In this document: piece by piece, positions 47,040 to 59,395 of the stretch | Numbering within the stretch: position 1 is the stretch's first letter | How the letters are laid out: every line of letters begins with the position of its first letter | Source: Amyelois transitella | Lineage: Eukaryota > Arthropoda > Insecta > Lepidoptera > Pyralidae | Direction: 5' to 3' | DNA length: 64,000 nt | NCBI RefSeq assembly: GCF_032362555.1 | Contig: NC_083509.1 | Location: forward strand, 5,107,001-5,171,000 | The notes under the pieces: generated by a model | The model's database searches: none | Seen by the model: only the letters and a program-made list of their open reading frames with translations | Told to the model about the DNA's origin: nothing | Position numbers and translations under genes: made by a program

Positions 47040-47690
47040 AAAATAAAGGCGTCGGAATGTGACGACCCCATCGCCCCCTGGGTCGCCTTCCCCGTGCTCC
47101 GCAGGGCAGCTTGTGGCTGTTGAGGTGCAGCGACCCCACGGACCTGAGTGCTCCAAGGCCCCTGTTCCTCGCCTCCGATCTTCCTTCGCTAAGGTCAGAG
47201 TGGAAACCGTTGAAGGACAGAACCCCTACCATTGACTTGCCTTAACCGGCCAGTCGAGTGGAGTCGCGAGAGCTATACGCTCGAAGAATGGAAGTGTAAA
47301 ATGTCATAACGCCGGGGTGCCTGACTGGTTCACCACGATTTCACGCCCCGCAGTCTCACCTCTCGACAGTCTTAGGAACCCACGCCGATGTTGCCCCTTT
47401 GTTGCAAATCATGATGACTGATTTGAGGGGTCCATTTCGAGTAACCGCCTGCCATATAATATTCACGTATTCATGATTATAAACGTCAACTCCATAACCC
47501 ATCATTCTTTTCCTTATTTTGTAATAAGTCCACCTCCTGCCGACACCTGTTCATGGACATATCGTATATTGATATCCCCGGGAACGGGTTTTGGCAGGAG
47601 AACAACATAACATCAACTTCTCCAAAGGGTCTCTGTGATGGATTTGTATCTCCTCGCAAGCCTCTCAAAAATCTGGGGTGTATAGACCCG
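47040..47690 (-). mobile_element. GC-rich repeat, probable retrotransposon 3' region
   Basis: Sharply GC-richer than its neighbours, with short frames on the minus strand (NSHKLPCGARGRRPRGRWGR) but no long ORF. Composition, sharp edges and lack of splice sites suggest a transposable-element fragment, possibly LINE 3' sequence. Not identified. Confidence 0.4.
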
Positions 47691-49230
47691 TGAAATCCAT
47701 GAGGATAATAATTTACTTATCAAATTTTCTATTCATATTTGGATGTTAAAAATTTCAAGCACATTTTTATTAAACCTGATTCCACAAATCAAAAGGTTTA
47801 TCTTGTAAATGTAATTAAGGTTGACAGGTGCATTCAGTTATTACCTTAATTAACTTACACGTAGTATTAAACCGCTGCTTACAATACATTAGTCGGTTAA
47901 TTGTACATTACATCTCAATCCAATTAGTTAAGCTTATTATAATATTAGGACTTGTATATACTAGTATTTCTCTCTGTTTACGTAGGAGAAATAAAAATTC
48001 TAAATTTTTGGTACCTTATTCGTCGTTGTTACTCGTTATTTGATTTTCTTTGTTATAAAGACTGTAACAAGTATTCTGAAAGTATTTTTTAACAAATAAG
48101 CGAGAATAATGCCCCTTTTTGAATCTTATTAAAAAAAAATAAGTTTCGTTAATTCTTATTTATGTCTTTATGGTGTTTTGATGTCCTTTTACCTGTAAGC
48201 AATTATAGGGTTTAATTTTTAAAAAATATCGTCGCTCTGCCATAAATTTTAAAAATGCCGATTAGTTAAAGATAAAAGGTTAATTTTACTAGTGTGGGTA
48301 ATTAATGAAATGTGTGAATTTATGGCAGTCTGTATGAAATGTTGGTGTGTTCGCGCTAATTGAGCGGTTCACAGGCGTCGGCCGAATGCGCGCCGCACAT
48401 TCGTTAGCAATATTCCACTAACGAACCAAACTAATGGCTATTAACTTGAATAACGCAGCACTTTGCGATTCCTATTCCTCACGCACTGATATTGATATCT
48501 TAGAAAACATATCAGATACAGGAATCCTACCTGTAGCAGTGACAACAACGATGTAAATTGGGCTAGGTTCCCCTGTTGATAAGGTCACGGAGAGTAGTCA
48601 GGCACCTATACTATATAACTAACACTCTCCTAAATTACCTGAATCACGGTGTCATAGACAATGTATTGGGGTCAGAAAAAAATTGGTAGTATTTACATAA
48701 AAATAAATCTACAACATAATCATGCTTTTTTTAAGGGTCGAGACATCCTCTGATACCTGTAACATCAGCTTTACTTTACCTAAACGTTCATGAAACTATT
48801 ATATATTAATTTAGATATTTTTAATACTATTGAATTAAGTTATTTTTGTGTAAAAGTATCCCATTCACAACTTTTGGTGCGAAATAACGAATCGGCTTTC
48901 CAACTGTCATCTTCTGTAAACTGTGTGAGCTCGCACCGTACTCGTAGCAGCTATAAATTAAGTTTTCAATTTGCCAGTGACGCATCGCTAAGGCGTCCTA
49001 AACCGAAACTTGTACTAAATTGATTCACTGATTTATTGAAAAAAGGGAAATCAATACATAACTTTTATTCCTTTTTACAATCCTACTTATTATATCTCGT
49101 AAACCTTCATGCAAAAAGAGATTTGGATTCATTTGAAACTATAAGTGAGACAACGACAAGTGCATACTCGTAGTCGTATAACATTAGTGCATTATCTTTA
49201 TTTACCTAGCGACTTCCTTATCGGTATTAA
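47691..49230. other. Gap, no gene seen
   Basis: AT-rich. A GC-richer patch at 48350-48450 (GGCGTCGGCCGAATGCGCGC) is followed by TAATGGCTATTAAC and could be regulatory; nothing coding is supported. Confidence 0.35.
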
Positions 49231-49231
49231 A

Positions 49232-49470
49232 AAGTGGATAGGACCACTCCATATCGTTCCCATGGATGTCGTTAAAGGCGACTAAGGGATAGGCTTCTAA
49301 ACTCTTCTTCTCCTGTATTCTTCTTTTAGACGATGGACTAGCAACCTGTCACTTTTTGAATCTCAATTCTATCATAACTCCAAACAGCTGAAAGTTTCCT
49401 ATCAGTCTTTTCAAGACTGTTGGCTCTATCTGCCCCGCAAGTGATATAGGCGTGATTATATGTATGTATA
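49232..49470 (+). mobile_element. SINE family 1, nearly full-length
   Basis: CCACTCCATATCGTTCCCAT, ACTAAGGGATAGGCTTCTAA, CAAGACTGTTGGCTC and TATAGGCGTGATTATATGTA with a short GTAT tail. Confidence 0.85.
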
Positions 49471-49892
49471 AACAAAGCATATGCTAAAACTCTTTATACC
49501 CATACTGTCAAACATTTTTTTCTGATATGCAAAATTAATATTAGCCTAACCTTAAAATAAACGAAATGTAGACGTGCCACTGTTTGCGGTTGCATGCAGA
49601 AGCAACGCAGCGCTGCATTATGTGGGCCATAAATCAAGTGCATTGAAATCTCCTTCCTCCTTCGTGTCGGTGAGCCATCGCACGGCGACGGATATTTGAA
49701 CCAATGCACCGCCGACGCTGAAACCCGCGCCGTTTCACTGCGTCTACGTGCGCGGTTGTAGTAATGTTGTAAATTTGAACAGGCAAAATGATGGATGGAT
49801 ATACGAGTTTACTTTTGATTTTTTTAAAAATCTAATACTTATGTTTTTATTCATCCAGCTAAACTTAGCCTTATTATGTATAGATATGGTTG

Positions 49893-50136
49893 GTCACGTC
49901 TATATCCCTTGCAGGGTAGACAGAGCCAACAGTCTTGAAAAGCCTGAATGGCCACGTTCAGCTATTTAGCTTAATGATAGAATAGAGATTCAAATAGTGA
50001 CAGGTTGCTAACCCATCGCCTAAAAAAGAATCCCAAGTTTGAAAGCCAATCCTTTAGTCGCCTTTTACGACATCCATGGGAAAGAGATGGAGTGGTCCTA
50101 TTCTTTTTTGTATTGGTGCCGGGAACCACACGGCAC
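49893..50136 (-). mobile_element. SINE family 1, full-length
   Basis: Best full-length copy: from TCACGTCTATATCCCTTGCA to GGTGCCGGGAACCACACGGC. Its 5' head can fold GTGCCG against CGGCAC. Confidence 0.88.
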
Positions 50137-50710
50137 TGCACAATCATCAAATCTATTACTAAAATATCATCACTAATGTTAAAATTTTACTTGATTCCTT
50201 TCTAACTGATGGATTACATCGAAACAAAATAACGACGCAATTCCAAAATTAAAGAAATATAACTAAGATTTCTAAACCATAATAATTCAAAAAACCATAT
50301 AAGAAAATGGGAACTGTTTCAGGAAATTGGCATGCTAATGTTAAACCTAATATAAACGTAGCCATAGTTCGATTAGAGCTTGTCATATTCATGTTCACAC
50401 AATGGAGAGGGCCGACGACGGTGGTACATCCATTCACTCAATGTTACTCAATGGCTTTTGCATGTTGCATTCTGTACTCCGACTGCATTGGAACTTGTCC
50501 TAATATTTCTGTCAACACGAAATCGGTTTTAGCATCTTCAATACCGTTTGCGAATGTACTTTGACTTTGCTTATGTGCAGAAATATTCTCCACAAAACTA
50601 ATCAGGTAGACGTTTGCTTTTACACATACGATTAGTTGTTAAGGATCAGTTCCTTTTAAATAAACAAGGAATAACTAAAATTATAATAATTTATTACAGT
50701 TTTAGTTTTA

Positions 50711-51394
50711 GTGCCGTGTGGTTCCCGGCACCATTACAAAAAAGAATAGAACCACTCCATTTCTTTCTAATGGATGTCGTAAAGGGCGACTAAGGGATAG
50801 GCTCACAAACCAGCAGGCCAATTCTGCTATTTGTTAACCGAAACAGTTCGGATGCGTTTCAGCTTGGTTACAGTTGCGTTTATATTGTCAAACGGTATTC
50901 CAGTAACTTTACGTTGATAGCTGAAACGTAAATGAAACGGAAGCGGTTGGTTAATTGCTGCCGATGCAAAACCGTAACTTTGGACAATTCAACCAATGCA
51001 GAACCGTTGCGTTTCGGCCGGACCAACTGTCAAAAACTTATCAGAATACGAAATAATAGCCGAACGGCAAACGGAAGGTTATTTGTCCTTTAGCAGAATA
51101 CGACAAACGAACCGTTTCGGCTGCGTAACCAATGCGTTACGACTTCGTTTTGACAAATTGTTAGTAGAATACCAAAAGTTGTCATCAATGCGTTTCAGAT
51201 CCGTTTCGGATTAAAATAGAATAGCAGAATTGACATGCTGGGATTCTTTTTTAGGCGATAGGCTAGCAACCTGTCACTATTCGAATCTCAATTCTATCAT
51301 AAAGCCAAATAGCTGGACGTGGCCATTTAGTCTTTTCCAGACTGTTGGCTCTGTCTACTCCGCAAGGGATATAGACGTGACCATATGTATGTAG
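50711..51394 (+). mobile_element. SINE family 1, split by a 430-bp insertion
   Basis: The 5' part is 50711-50810 (GTGCCGTGTGGTTCCCGGCA to GGCTCACAAAC) and the 3' part is 51241-51394 (GGATTCTTTTTTAGGCGATA to CATATGTATGTA). Together they restore a normal family member. Confidence 0.88.
50811..51240. mobile_element. 430-bp non-autonomous DNA element with terminal inverted repeats
   Basis: Inserted in a SINE, so its ends are exact to a base or two. Left end CAGCAGGCCAATTCTGCTAT and right end, reverse-complemented, CAGCATGTCAATTCTGCTAT match at 18 of 20 positions. The interior has many repeats of motifs such as CCGTTTCGG, GCGTTTCAG and AACCGTT and no meaningful ORF. The intact SINE would have about three bases (TTG) at the junction that are missing, and no target-site duplication is obvious. 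Superfamily unknown. Confidence 0.85.
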
Positions 51395-51837
51395 TTTTAG
51401 TATTAATATTTCATTACAGCTTCAGTAATTTATGATAGATTTACTATCATAAATTTCGTTCAATTGAAACTCAAAATCAAAGCGTATAGGATGTCTCAGA
51501 CATAGAGCGATATGGGTGCAACGAATAGGCAGAGAGTGTCATGTTCGGGTTAATACCTTCCCTGAGAGACATGTCGGGCTCAGCGAAACGTCAAAGGGAA
51601 ATTGAAAATTAATTTATGCTCCTAAATTTCATACACACAACTCCCAGAGAGATTGCAAAACAGACACGTCACATTCTTTGTGTGATATTACGTTAATACG
51701 TCAGGATTAATAAGCATCTGTAAATGTATCTTCAACGAATAGTGATAGTAAGAAATATAATGTTATTCACCAAGGACAAAAAAAATATGTTATCATTAAA
51801 AGTAGATACAATATAAATGTATACAGTGAGGCAAAAC

Positions 51838-52040
51838 ATCGTCAGGAAACCTGCGCATTCAGGCAACTGGATGTGTAACCATGGATCCAATACGTGTCAG
51901 GTTTACCTGCAAAGGTTGCGGTGTCACTTAGTGTCCTGACTTCCTAATCTAGGATCCATGGTCAAAGACATACCCCGGGTTCCTCTCCAAAGAGGTGAGG
52001 ATGCAACCGGGACTGAAGCCAGGAAGGAAGAGACTATATA
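51838..52040 (+). mobile_element. SINE family 2, 3' part
   Basis: CAGGCAACTGGATGTGTAAC, CAGGTTTACCTGCAAAGG, CTCTCCAAAGAGGTGAGG and GGAAGGAAGAGA follow the order in the 21.4-kb copy. The tRNA-like head is missing. Confidence 0.7.
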
Positions 52041-54304
52041 AATCTATTCGACATGTTAGTTTCAAAAAGTGCCATTATTATTACATTTCTGTCAAATTGA
52101 AAATTATGTTACAGAAAAATTAAATAGATAAGGGAAGAAAACTAACTAATGCTCTCATAAACCGGCTAAGAACAGAAATGAAACCTCCTAAACGTGTACA
52201 TTTAGGTTAACTGTAAAATAAGAGTATTAAAACTGACCCAAGGAAGAAACATGTGGGAATAATATAACTAAACATAATGTATTGTAGGGTGCAATGAGAA
52301 AATTTGTTAATTAACTCAACTAAGTTATTTATTACAAACATAAAATTAGTGAACTAACATTTTGTTATTTTAGATAAGTATATATACTTACTTCTTAAAA
52401 CAATGATTTTGTCTGATCAGTCGATACACGAAACAACCACTTAAGATATAAATGTGCATTAATAGATATTCACGTTACTTTAAGCATTTGTATAACCAAG
52501 TACAAAAAGTAGATGAAAGGGTTAACAAACCCATACGGCTAAGTCGGGGACACACCAAGCGGTTTAGAGCTCGTGAGATCTGAACGTACTCGCGGGAGGG
52601 CAGAAAGAGTCGTAAATACTCCCGCCGCCGCTCACTTATAAATTAGGATCATAAAGCAGTTGCCAAAGTTTGTTGGCGGCCCGGCGACCATAAAACAACG
52701 CTTACTCTCAGAGGGGAGACGCGTGTCTGAATTTCACTCGTGTCGTCTTTCAATTTGGTTGCGAGTCAAGTAGTTAATTTGTATCACTTTTTTTTTATTC
52801 ACCAAATAACTTTCGTACGCGGTTCCGCTCGGGAAAAATTTGTAGTTTTACCTAAAATTTCCCAAAGAATTATTAAATACACCATTCATCATACGACGCG
52901 TATCATAATAATAAAACATAATATCCATGCACTTAGAATATGACAGACAATGAGTTCGTACAAGAGTACCATTTGTCATTTACCTTCAATTTCAGACTCT
53001 ACGGTTGATATAGGCGTGAACAAAATCAATTGTGCAATCCGGGACATTTATTGTAGTTGCATAAATTGAACCGTCCTCAGAAAGGACTAAATGATATTTC
53101 CAAGTAAGTCAGTATGAAATATTTTAAAAATTCACATGAATTGAGAATACTGAGGTAGAAATTTTCGTGCTTGTGTAAAGTACTCTAAAAACTATTATTA
53201 TTCTAAAAAAGTAAAAGATTAATATTATAAAAGAACTTGATAATATTACACAAAATTGATTCACACAAATGTTATGTTATGGAAAAATCTCATTGTTATT
53301 CCATTTAGCAGATGTGCCTGTTAAACTGATAAATTCAAAGATCGCGAAATCGCTTGGAAGTAACGTGTGAAGGCGAGTTGGGCACAAAAGCTTGCTCGCC
53401 GCACTTCAAACTTGGAGTTAGTTTTAGGTGAACTTGTCCCTGTCTCGTCCCACTCATACACACACTTCCCGCCGACAACTTAGTCACTTTTGTTCACTTA
53501 CAGCTCAACCGCTGTTCGCCCATAAAGAGGATTTTAAGTTAGTCATATCTGTGTTTGCGTTTTAGTGTCTTTCAGGAAGATAACTGCAATAAAACTAGGA
53601 ATGTTTTTTGTGAAACAAAGAGTGAATACTTTTGGCCGAAAATTAAAATTTTTATTTAGAACGAGCTATGATTTTGTTGCTAGTAATAAAAAATTACTTT
53701 GGCAAAACATACCTCCTTTTTTTTTCATACAAGGTATATTTTCCGTTAAACATTTATCGAATGCTCTAAATTTGTCCGACCATTTCGAACTTGATTTTCC
53801 TCTCCTATTTGTCAATTGAAATCCATTTTGTAATATATGAGCCCTGTTACTGAAAACGCAACGTTAACTTTATATCCTTTTACAATTTTTATTACATATT
53901 TTTTTACATTACATATTTTTTCTGCTCATAGACTTATAATTATACATATTTCTGTCTGCAGCATCCATGAGAATGTCTTTTTATAGAGGATATTAAAAGA
54001 CGATTAGAGGACATCTTTACATTATCTACCATAATTGGTAGTGAAAGTTGCTTTATTGTAACTTTGTATATTTTTGCGAAAACCATTCTGTTGAATTCCG
54101 GTATGATTTGGTATAAAAAAATAAACTGTTTTTTTTATTTCATTTCACACAATTTAGGTTTGATATTTGACAAGTTTTCATGCAATCTGGTAGCGAAGAA
54201 AAAATATTGAGTATGTCAGTTGCTTCTTTTCCTATGTTGATTGCAAAAGTCAGTCAAAGGCTCTTTCTGTTCTGTTTATGCACATAATAATAGGACATAA
54301 TATC
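52041..54304. other. Gap with GC-richer islands
   Basis: No supported exon. GC-richer islands at 52540-52760 (CCCGCCGCCGCTCACTTATA) and 53340-53540 (GGCGAGTTGGGCAC; CCCGCCGACAACTTAG) stand out from AT-rich surroundings and might be cis-regulatory or first-exon DNA. Confidence 0.35.
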
Positions 54305-54544
54305 AAGCCATGTGGTTTCCGACACCAATTTAAACAAAATCGGACCCCACGATTATTTTCCCATTAATGTCGTAAAAGGCGACTAAGGGATAGGCTTATA
54401 AACTTGGGATTCTTCTTTTAGGCGACAGGCTAGCATCCTGTCACTATTTGCGTTTCAATTCTATCATTAAGCCAAGCAGTCTCACTCTTTTAAAGGCTTT
54501 TGGCTCTGTCTGCTCCGCAAGGGATATAGACGTGATTATATGTT
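54305..54544 (+). mobile_element. SINE family 1, nearly full-length
   Basis: AAGCCATGTGGTTTCCGACA, AAAGGCGACTAAGGGATAGG, TTCTTCTTTTAGGCGACAGG and GGGATATAGACGTGATTATA are all present. Confidence 0.85.
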
Positions 54545-54881
54545 AGGTTAGGACATGATATCAGCACATAATAAGATCGATTAATGTTTTATTTTTTTAT
54601 AAATATAACTTTTCCACCTCTCAAAGAGGAAGTATTGAAAGATATAAAAATTAAGTTTCCCGACACGCATTCTGTGCTTGGCAATCGGCATCACAAGAGC
54701 GGCGCGTGTAAATAATTCAGCCGATACGAGACTTGCTCTCCGGGGCTTTGGATGGAATACCAACATCTGATCTGTGATTGCACCCAATAAATCTGTTTCT
54801 CTCACCACTCCGCTGTTGCACGTTATTCGCTAAGTATTATTGTACTTCTGAAAATCAAATAGATCATTTGATTTTCCTGGA

Positions 54882-54955
54882 TGGCTCTATGCGGCCTTTG
54901 AGTCTTTCCTAGACTACTGGTTTTATTTCCCGTAAGGGTTATGACGAGTGTGACG
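54882..54955 (+). mobile_element. SINE family 1, 3' fragment
   Basis: TTTCCTAGACTACTGGTT and CCCGTAAGGGTTATGACG are diverged versions of the family 3' end. Confidence 0.45.
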
Positions 54956-54959
54956 ATGA

Positions 54960-56737
54960 TATTATTAAAGTTTGTGAATCAATTATACAGATGCTAGCCA
55001 CCCGCTTTAATGGTTTCGAATAGTCAATTACTTACTTAATTTGTTTCGTTAACCACTTGCAAAATTAACTTACTTATCATACATCGCAGTTGTTCATATT
55101 AGTGAATCTAAAATGATTAAGTTACGAAATCTTTACTCGAATCTGAACAAAAATAGCAAAGGAACTTTGTTTTCATTGCTGTCCGCAAACAAACTACCGA
55201 AAATACGTGACAGGCAATACAAATCATAGCTGCATCCACAAGTAGGTATGCACTCGGTGTTCACCATTGCTCTGTTAACTGGGAATACTCAAACTAAATA
55301 TAGCTTCAACTCCTAATTTTAAAAAATACATCTAGAAAAGAGAAGTATTCTTACCTAACTAATAATTCATGACATCATATACTCAAAATAGTTAAAAATA
55401 AATACTAAATTTTCTTTGGTACAAAAATTAAAACTATAAAAAAGATGACGATTTTAAAGTTAAACTTTATCGTTTCATTCGTAGTTAAAACAGTGATTGA
55501 AAATAAAATATATAAATAAACTTAACTGCAAACCACTTCATATATTATTCCGCACGAAATCTCAAAAATATGAAACAATGTTTAGCGGTTTTAATATTTG
55601 CTTGTCACAGCTACACGATTTTACAATTTGCTGTCTTTTGTAGAGTTTTCCGAGTAATCAAATTAACTGCCACTGAAATCATTTCGGTGATTCAAAATAT
55701 TTTAATTGACAAACAGAAATTTGGCCGGAAAATTGCGCTTAAATTGTGCTTGCATTCGCTGGATGTTAATTCAATGAATAAATATCGCGTCAGAACAACA
55801 TCAAAATTCACTTATTATTATTGTTCAGACATGGAATGAGGCCATTGTTACTTACTTAATAGTCTGTTTATAGAACTTCATTTCAATTGGTAAGTAAATA
55901 TTTTCACCGCGGTACAAAACTCTCTGCATGTTCGAAAATTTCGATCTAGAAAGGTATGTCCATTATGTTTAAATTTAGGTTTTGTAGTATGAACTTTCGA
56001 GTTTTTTGTAATGAGTCCCTAAATTTTATAAAATGTGTTTATTTTTATAATTATTATGACTAGTAATTAAGGTACTGGGGGAGTTTTTTAACTGAGATTT
56101 ACAATACCTACTGATCGCGTGACTCTTTATAATTATCTGTGGAAACTCACCTTTACTTTTATTCATTCAAATTTCATAAAGCAAATTGTTGGGTTCTACC
56201 AAACTTTCGTTCAATTGTATTAGTTCAAAATTGATCTCTAATGTATTTCAACCTCGCATCATTAACCTATATCGGAACAAATTGATTGCATTAGTGCTAA
56301 TGTATTAACTTTTTAGACAGATAATGAAGAAGTGTGTTTGTATAAGTTTTCTTGCGTTAAGGATGTTTTTCGTTTGAACGTAAAATTTACATATAAGTTA
56401 TTCGGCGGAGGTGCGTCGCCTCGTAAATCTCGCGACAAGAGGATTTCTGTTTGTGAAGTTTCTTTTTTATTTCCACTTTATCTGTGTACGCAAAGGACTG
56501 TGAATACTCAGGCGCAACGCGGGCTCGCTCAACTTCTATAAATCAATTTGTACACTTATCCGTACTTATAATGTTCGTACGGGTACGGCGCTCCACACGT
56601 GTGACAGACTCCACCCGAATATGAAATTTCTTACAAATACACATATACTTTTCGAAAGTATAACATTAAAAGAAAAGAATTTATGTTTAACTCTTTTACT
56701 TATTTTTAAACATGTAACTTGAATATATAAATATATA
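54960..56737. other. Gap, no gene seen
   Basis: AT-rich; short ORFs at 55570-55839 and 56332-56541 have no splice-site support or recognisable motifs. Nothing else stands out. Confidence 0.35.
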
Positions 56738-56947
56738 CAGGACAAATTACACAGATTGAGTTAGTCTCGAAGTAAGTTCGAGACTTGTGTTCCGAAATAC
56801 TAACTCAACGATAATATATTTTATAATAAATACTTATATAGATAAACATGGCCAATCAGAGAAAGTTCTTTTCTCATCATGCCCTAGCCGGGATTCGAAC
56901 CCGGGGACCTCCGGTGTCACAGACAAGCGTACCTACTACAAACGTCA
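56738..56947 (-). mobile_element. tRNA-derived SINE, copy 2
   Basis: On the minus strand it contains the B box (GGGTTCGAATCCCGG), GGGCATGATGAGAAAAG and the 3' inverted arms GAGTTAG/CTAACTC. The first bases with the A box are lost. Confidence 0.8.
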
Positions 56948-56987
56948 AACGCATGATATTGTAAAAAAAATGTGATGACAATTGGTT

Positions 56988-57233
56988 GGTGCGGTGTGGT
57001 TCCCGGCAACAGTTGAAAAATGATATGACTACTCCATCTCTTTCCCATGGATGTCGTAAAAGGCGACTAAGGGATGGACTAATAAACTTGAAATTCTTCT
57101 TTTAGGCGATGGGCTATTTTTATCTCAATTCTATCATTAAGCCAAACCGGACGTAACCTTTCAGTCTTCTCATGACTGTTAGCTCTGTCTACCCCGCAAG
57201 GGATATAGACTTGATTATATATACCTATGTATG
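56988..57233 (+). mobile_element. SINE family 1, nearly full-length with a small deletion
   Basis: GGTGCGGTGTGGTTCCCGGC, TTCCCATGGATGTCGTAAAA, CTACCCCGCAAGGGATATAG; the block with CTAGCAACCTGTCAC is deleted. Confidence 0.83.
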
Positions 57234-58668
57234 ATAAATTGATAATTATGTGGTGTTATCATATAAATGACATAATTATTGGTATGGACAGTAGAATGCC
57301 TTAAATTTTTACTAATGGACTTTTTAAAATTACATTGTTGTTCTTAGTTAAACCACACAAAATCTAATTTCACGTCGACCATTCTCGTAAATTCAGAAAA
57401 AGACGAGTTTCTGGCATAAAAATGTTATATCTACATTTTCCTATTTGAAAGCCCAGACAACAATCATTTCAGGCGAAGTTATACTTAAGCGAGTTAGTCA
57501 TTTAGCTGCCGAAATAAAAGGAGTAGCTAGCCGAAACGGTTTGTCCAGTTCTACGTGTCCATTTTGCATCACAAAGTTAGATGTGTTTGTCGTTCTATTT
57601 TAAACGCGATAACGCCAACTTTCCAGTCCTCGAAATGTGAATACCTTGTTGCGAAAATGTGACTAACGGAAACTGTACAAGTAACTCGGCTGTCCTTCCG
57701 TGAACACATTCAACTCAGCGCTCCAGTGTTACCAACTTGAAGGTCTCTCCCAATATATTGTAATGGTGGTTTTAAATGCATACTTATCATCTTTTATCAA
57801 TTTTTTTAATAGATGTGATGGGAATTTATTATGTAATAAATGCCACATTTTAATGCCAAAATATATTTAAACTAGAGAGCGCCGGCGGCTTCGCCTACAC
57901 GAAAATCCCTTTAAAGAGAAGCAAAAAATCCCTTTAAAGTGAAGTGAAAACTACCGTTCCCACGAGAATTTCGGAAAATCGTCATATAGTGCACTACAAG
58001 ACAATTTTTGACACTTTCATGATAAATTTCAGCTATCTAGTTTCGGCTGTACATTGTCTGTCAGTCAGTCACTCATTGGCATTATATTTAACAATATTTC
58101 CCAAACTAAAATGCCGTTTGTGCCTATAACACCCAATCTAAAAGCCAGTCTTCCAAGTGCATGAAGCAATAAGATATGAATATATAAATGAACCTATTGG
58201 ATTTAATAGGGATTGGAGCTGAGGTTTGGAGCATTTGGTTGGGTAGTTGGTAACTCCACTCTCTGCCCCCGACCACCCCGCACCTACTTGTGGCCTCACG
58301 GACGACCAACCATTTCTATTCAAATTTCTTTATTACATACTATCCACTTACTTCTTTGTTAACTTTGTCTGAAATTCTTTTCAGATTTCCTTTTTCATAA
58401 CCTTCATGAGACAACTCACCTATAATGTAAAGGATTATAGGTACTTAATCCTTATCACTTTAGATTTGTACGCAACTTTATTTATTTATTTTTTTCATAA
58501 GCTAATAAATTTCATTTTATTTGTATTCGTAGAATATTTTCACTACCAAGTAGGTAGTTAATCAAGTGCCGTTGAAAAATTTATTCTATGTTATAATTAA
58601 GATAATAGATTCTACCTAATTATACTGGCCAAATACTCATACCCAAAGTAGATTATTCAAGAACAATA
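57234..58668. other. Gap, no gene seen
   Basis: Non-coding. Around 57870-58100 a dispersed-repeat-like segment (GAGAGCGCCGGCGGCTTCGC; a tandem AAATCCCTTTAAAG pair) is visible. Confidence 0.35.
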
Positions 58669-58670
58669 TC

Positions 58671-58916
58671 GACGGCCTCTGTGGCGCAGCGGTAATACGC
58701 TTGTCTGTGACACCGGGGGTCCCGGGTTCGAATCCCGGCCAGGGCATGATGAGAAAAGAACTTTTTCTGATTGGCCTGGGTCTTGGATGTTTATCTATAT
58801 AAGTATTTATACTAAAATATAGTAGCGTTGAGTTAGTATCTCGTAACACAAGTCTCGAACTTACTTCGAGGCTAACTCAATCTGTGTAATTTGTCCCGTA
58901 TATATATTTATTTAAT
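58671..58916 (+). mobile_element. tRNA-derived SINE, copy 3, full-length
   Basis: Head GGCCTCTGTGGCGCAGCGGT (A box) and GGGTTCGAATCCCGGCC (B box) about 40 bases later, then GGGCATGATGAGAAAAGAAC and the 3' hairpin arms, ending TTGTCCCGTATATA. The tRNA-like part does not form a complete acceptor stem and lacks CCA context, so it is a SINE rather than a tRNA gene. Confidence 0.88.
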
Positions 58917-59143
58917 ATAAACGAAAAATACTTTTAACTTTTTCCACCGTTCATCTGAATAAATCGATTTGTGTAATGCGTGCACGGACACTAATTAACG
59001 GGCCTGCGATATCGCAACCGAGGCGCATCGCTACGACTGCGTACTATGTGTTGTTCATATTATCTCACATCGCTAACGAACCAGTCTGTTAACTTACCCT
59101 TTCTGGGTTTATCCTCACCATTTAAGTTATTTACCCATACTAT

Positions 59144-59395
59144 GATGGCCTCTGTGGCGCAGCGGCAGTACGCTTGTCTGTGAGACCGGAGGTCCCTGGT
59201 TCTAATCCCGGCCAGGGCATGATGAGAAAAGAACTTTTTCTGATTGGCCTGGGTCTTGGATGTTTATCTATATAAGTATTTATTATAAAATATAGTATCG
59301 TTGAGTTAGTATCTCGTAACACAAGTTTCGAACTTACTTCGAGGCTAACTCAATCAGTGTAATTTGTCCCGTATATATTTATTTATTTACTATAT
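59144..59395 (+). mobile_element. tRNA-derived SINE, copy 4, full-length
   Basis: Nearly the same as copy 3, about 470 bases away in direct orientation; the B box is GGTTCTAATCCCGG (one change). Ends in TTGTCCCGTATATATTTATT. Confidence 0.88.

Noticed and set aside
58671-58750. Possible tRNA gene (A and B boxes, GGTTCGAATCC)
   Set aside because: Repeated at four loci with the same long 3' body; acceptor stem pairing is poor. It is the head of a SINE.
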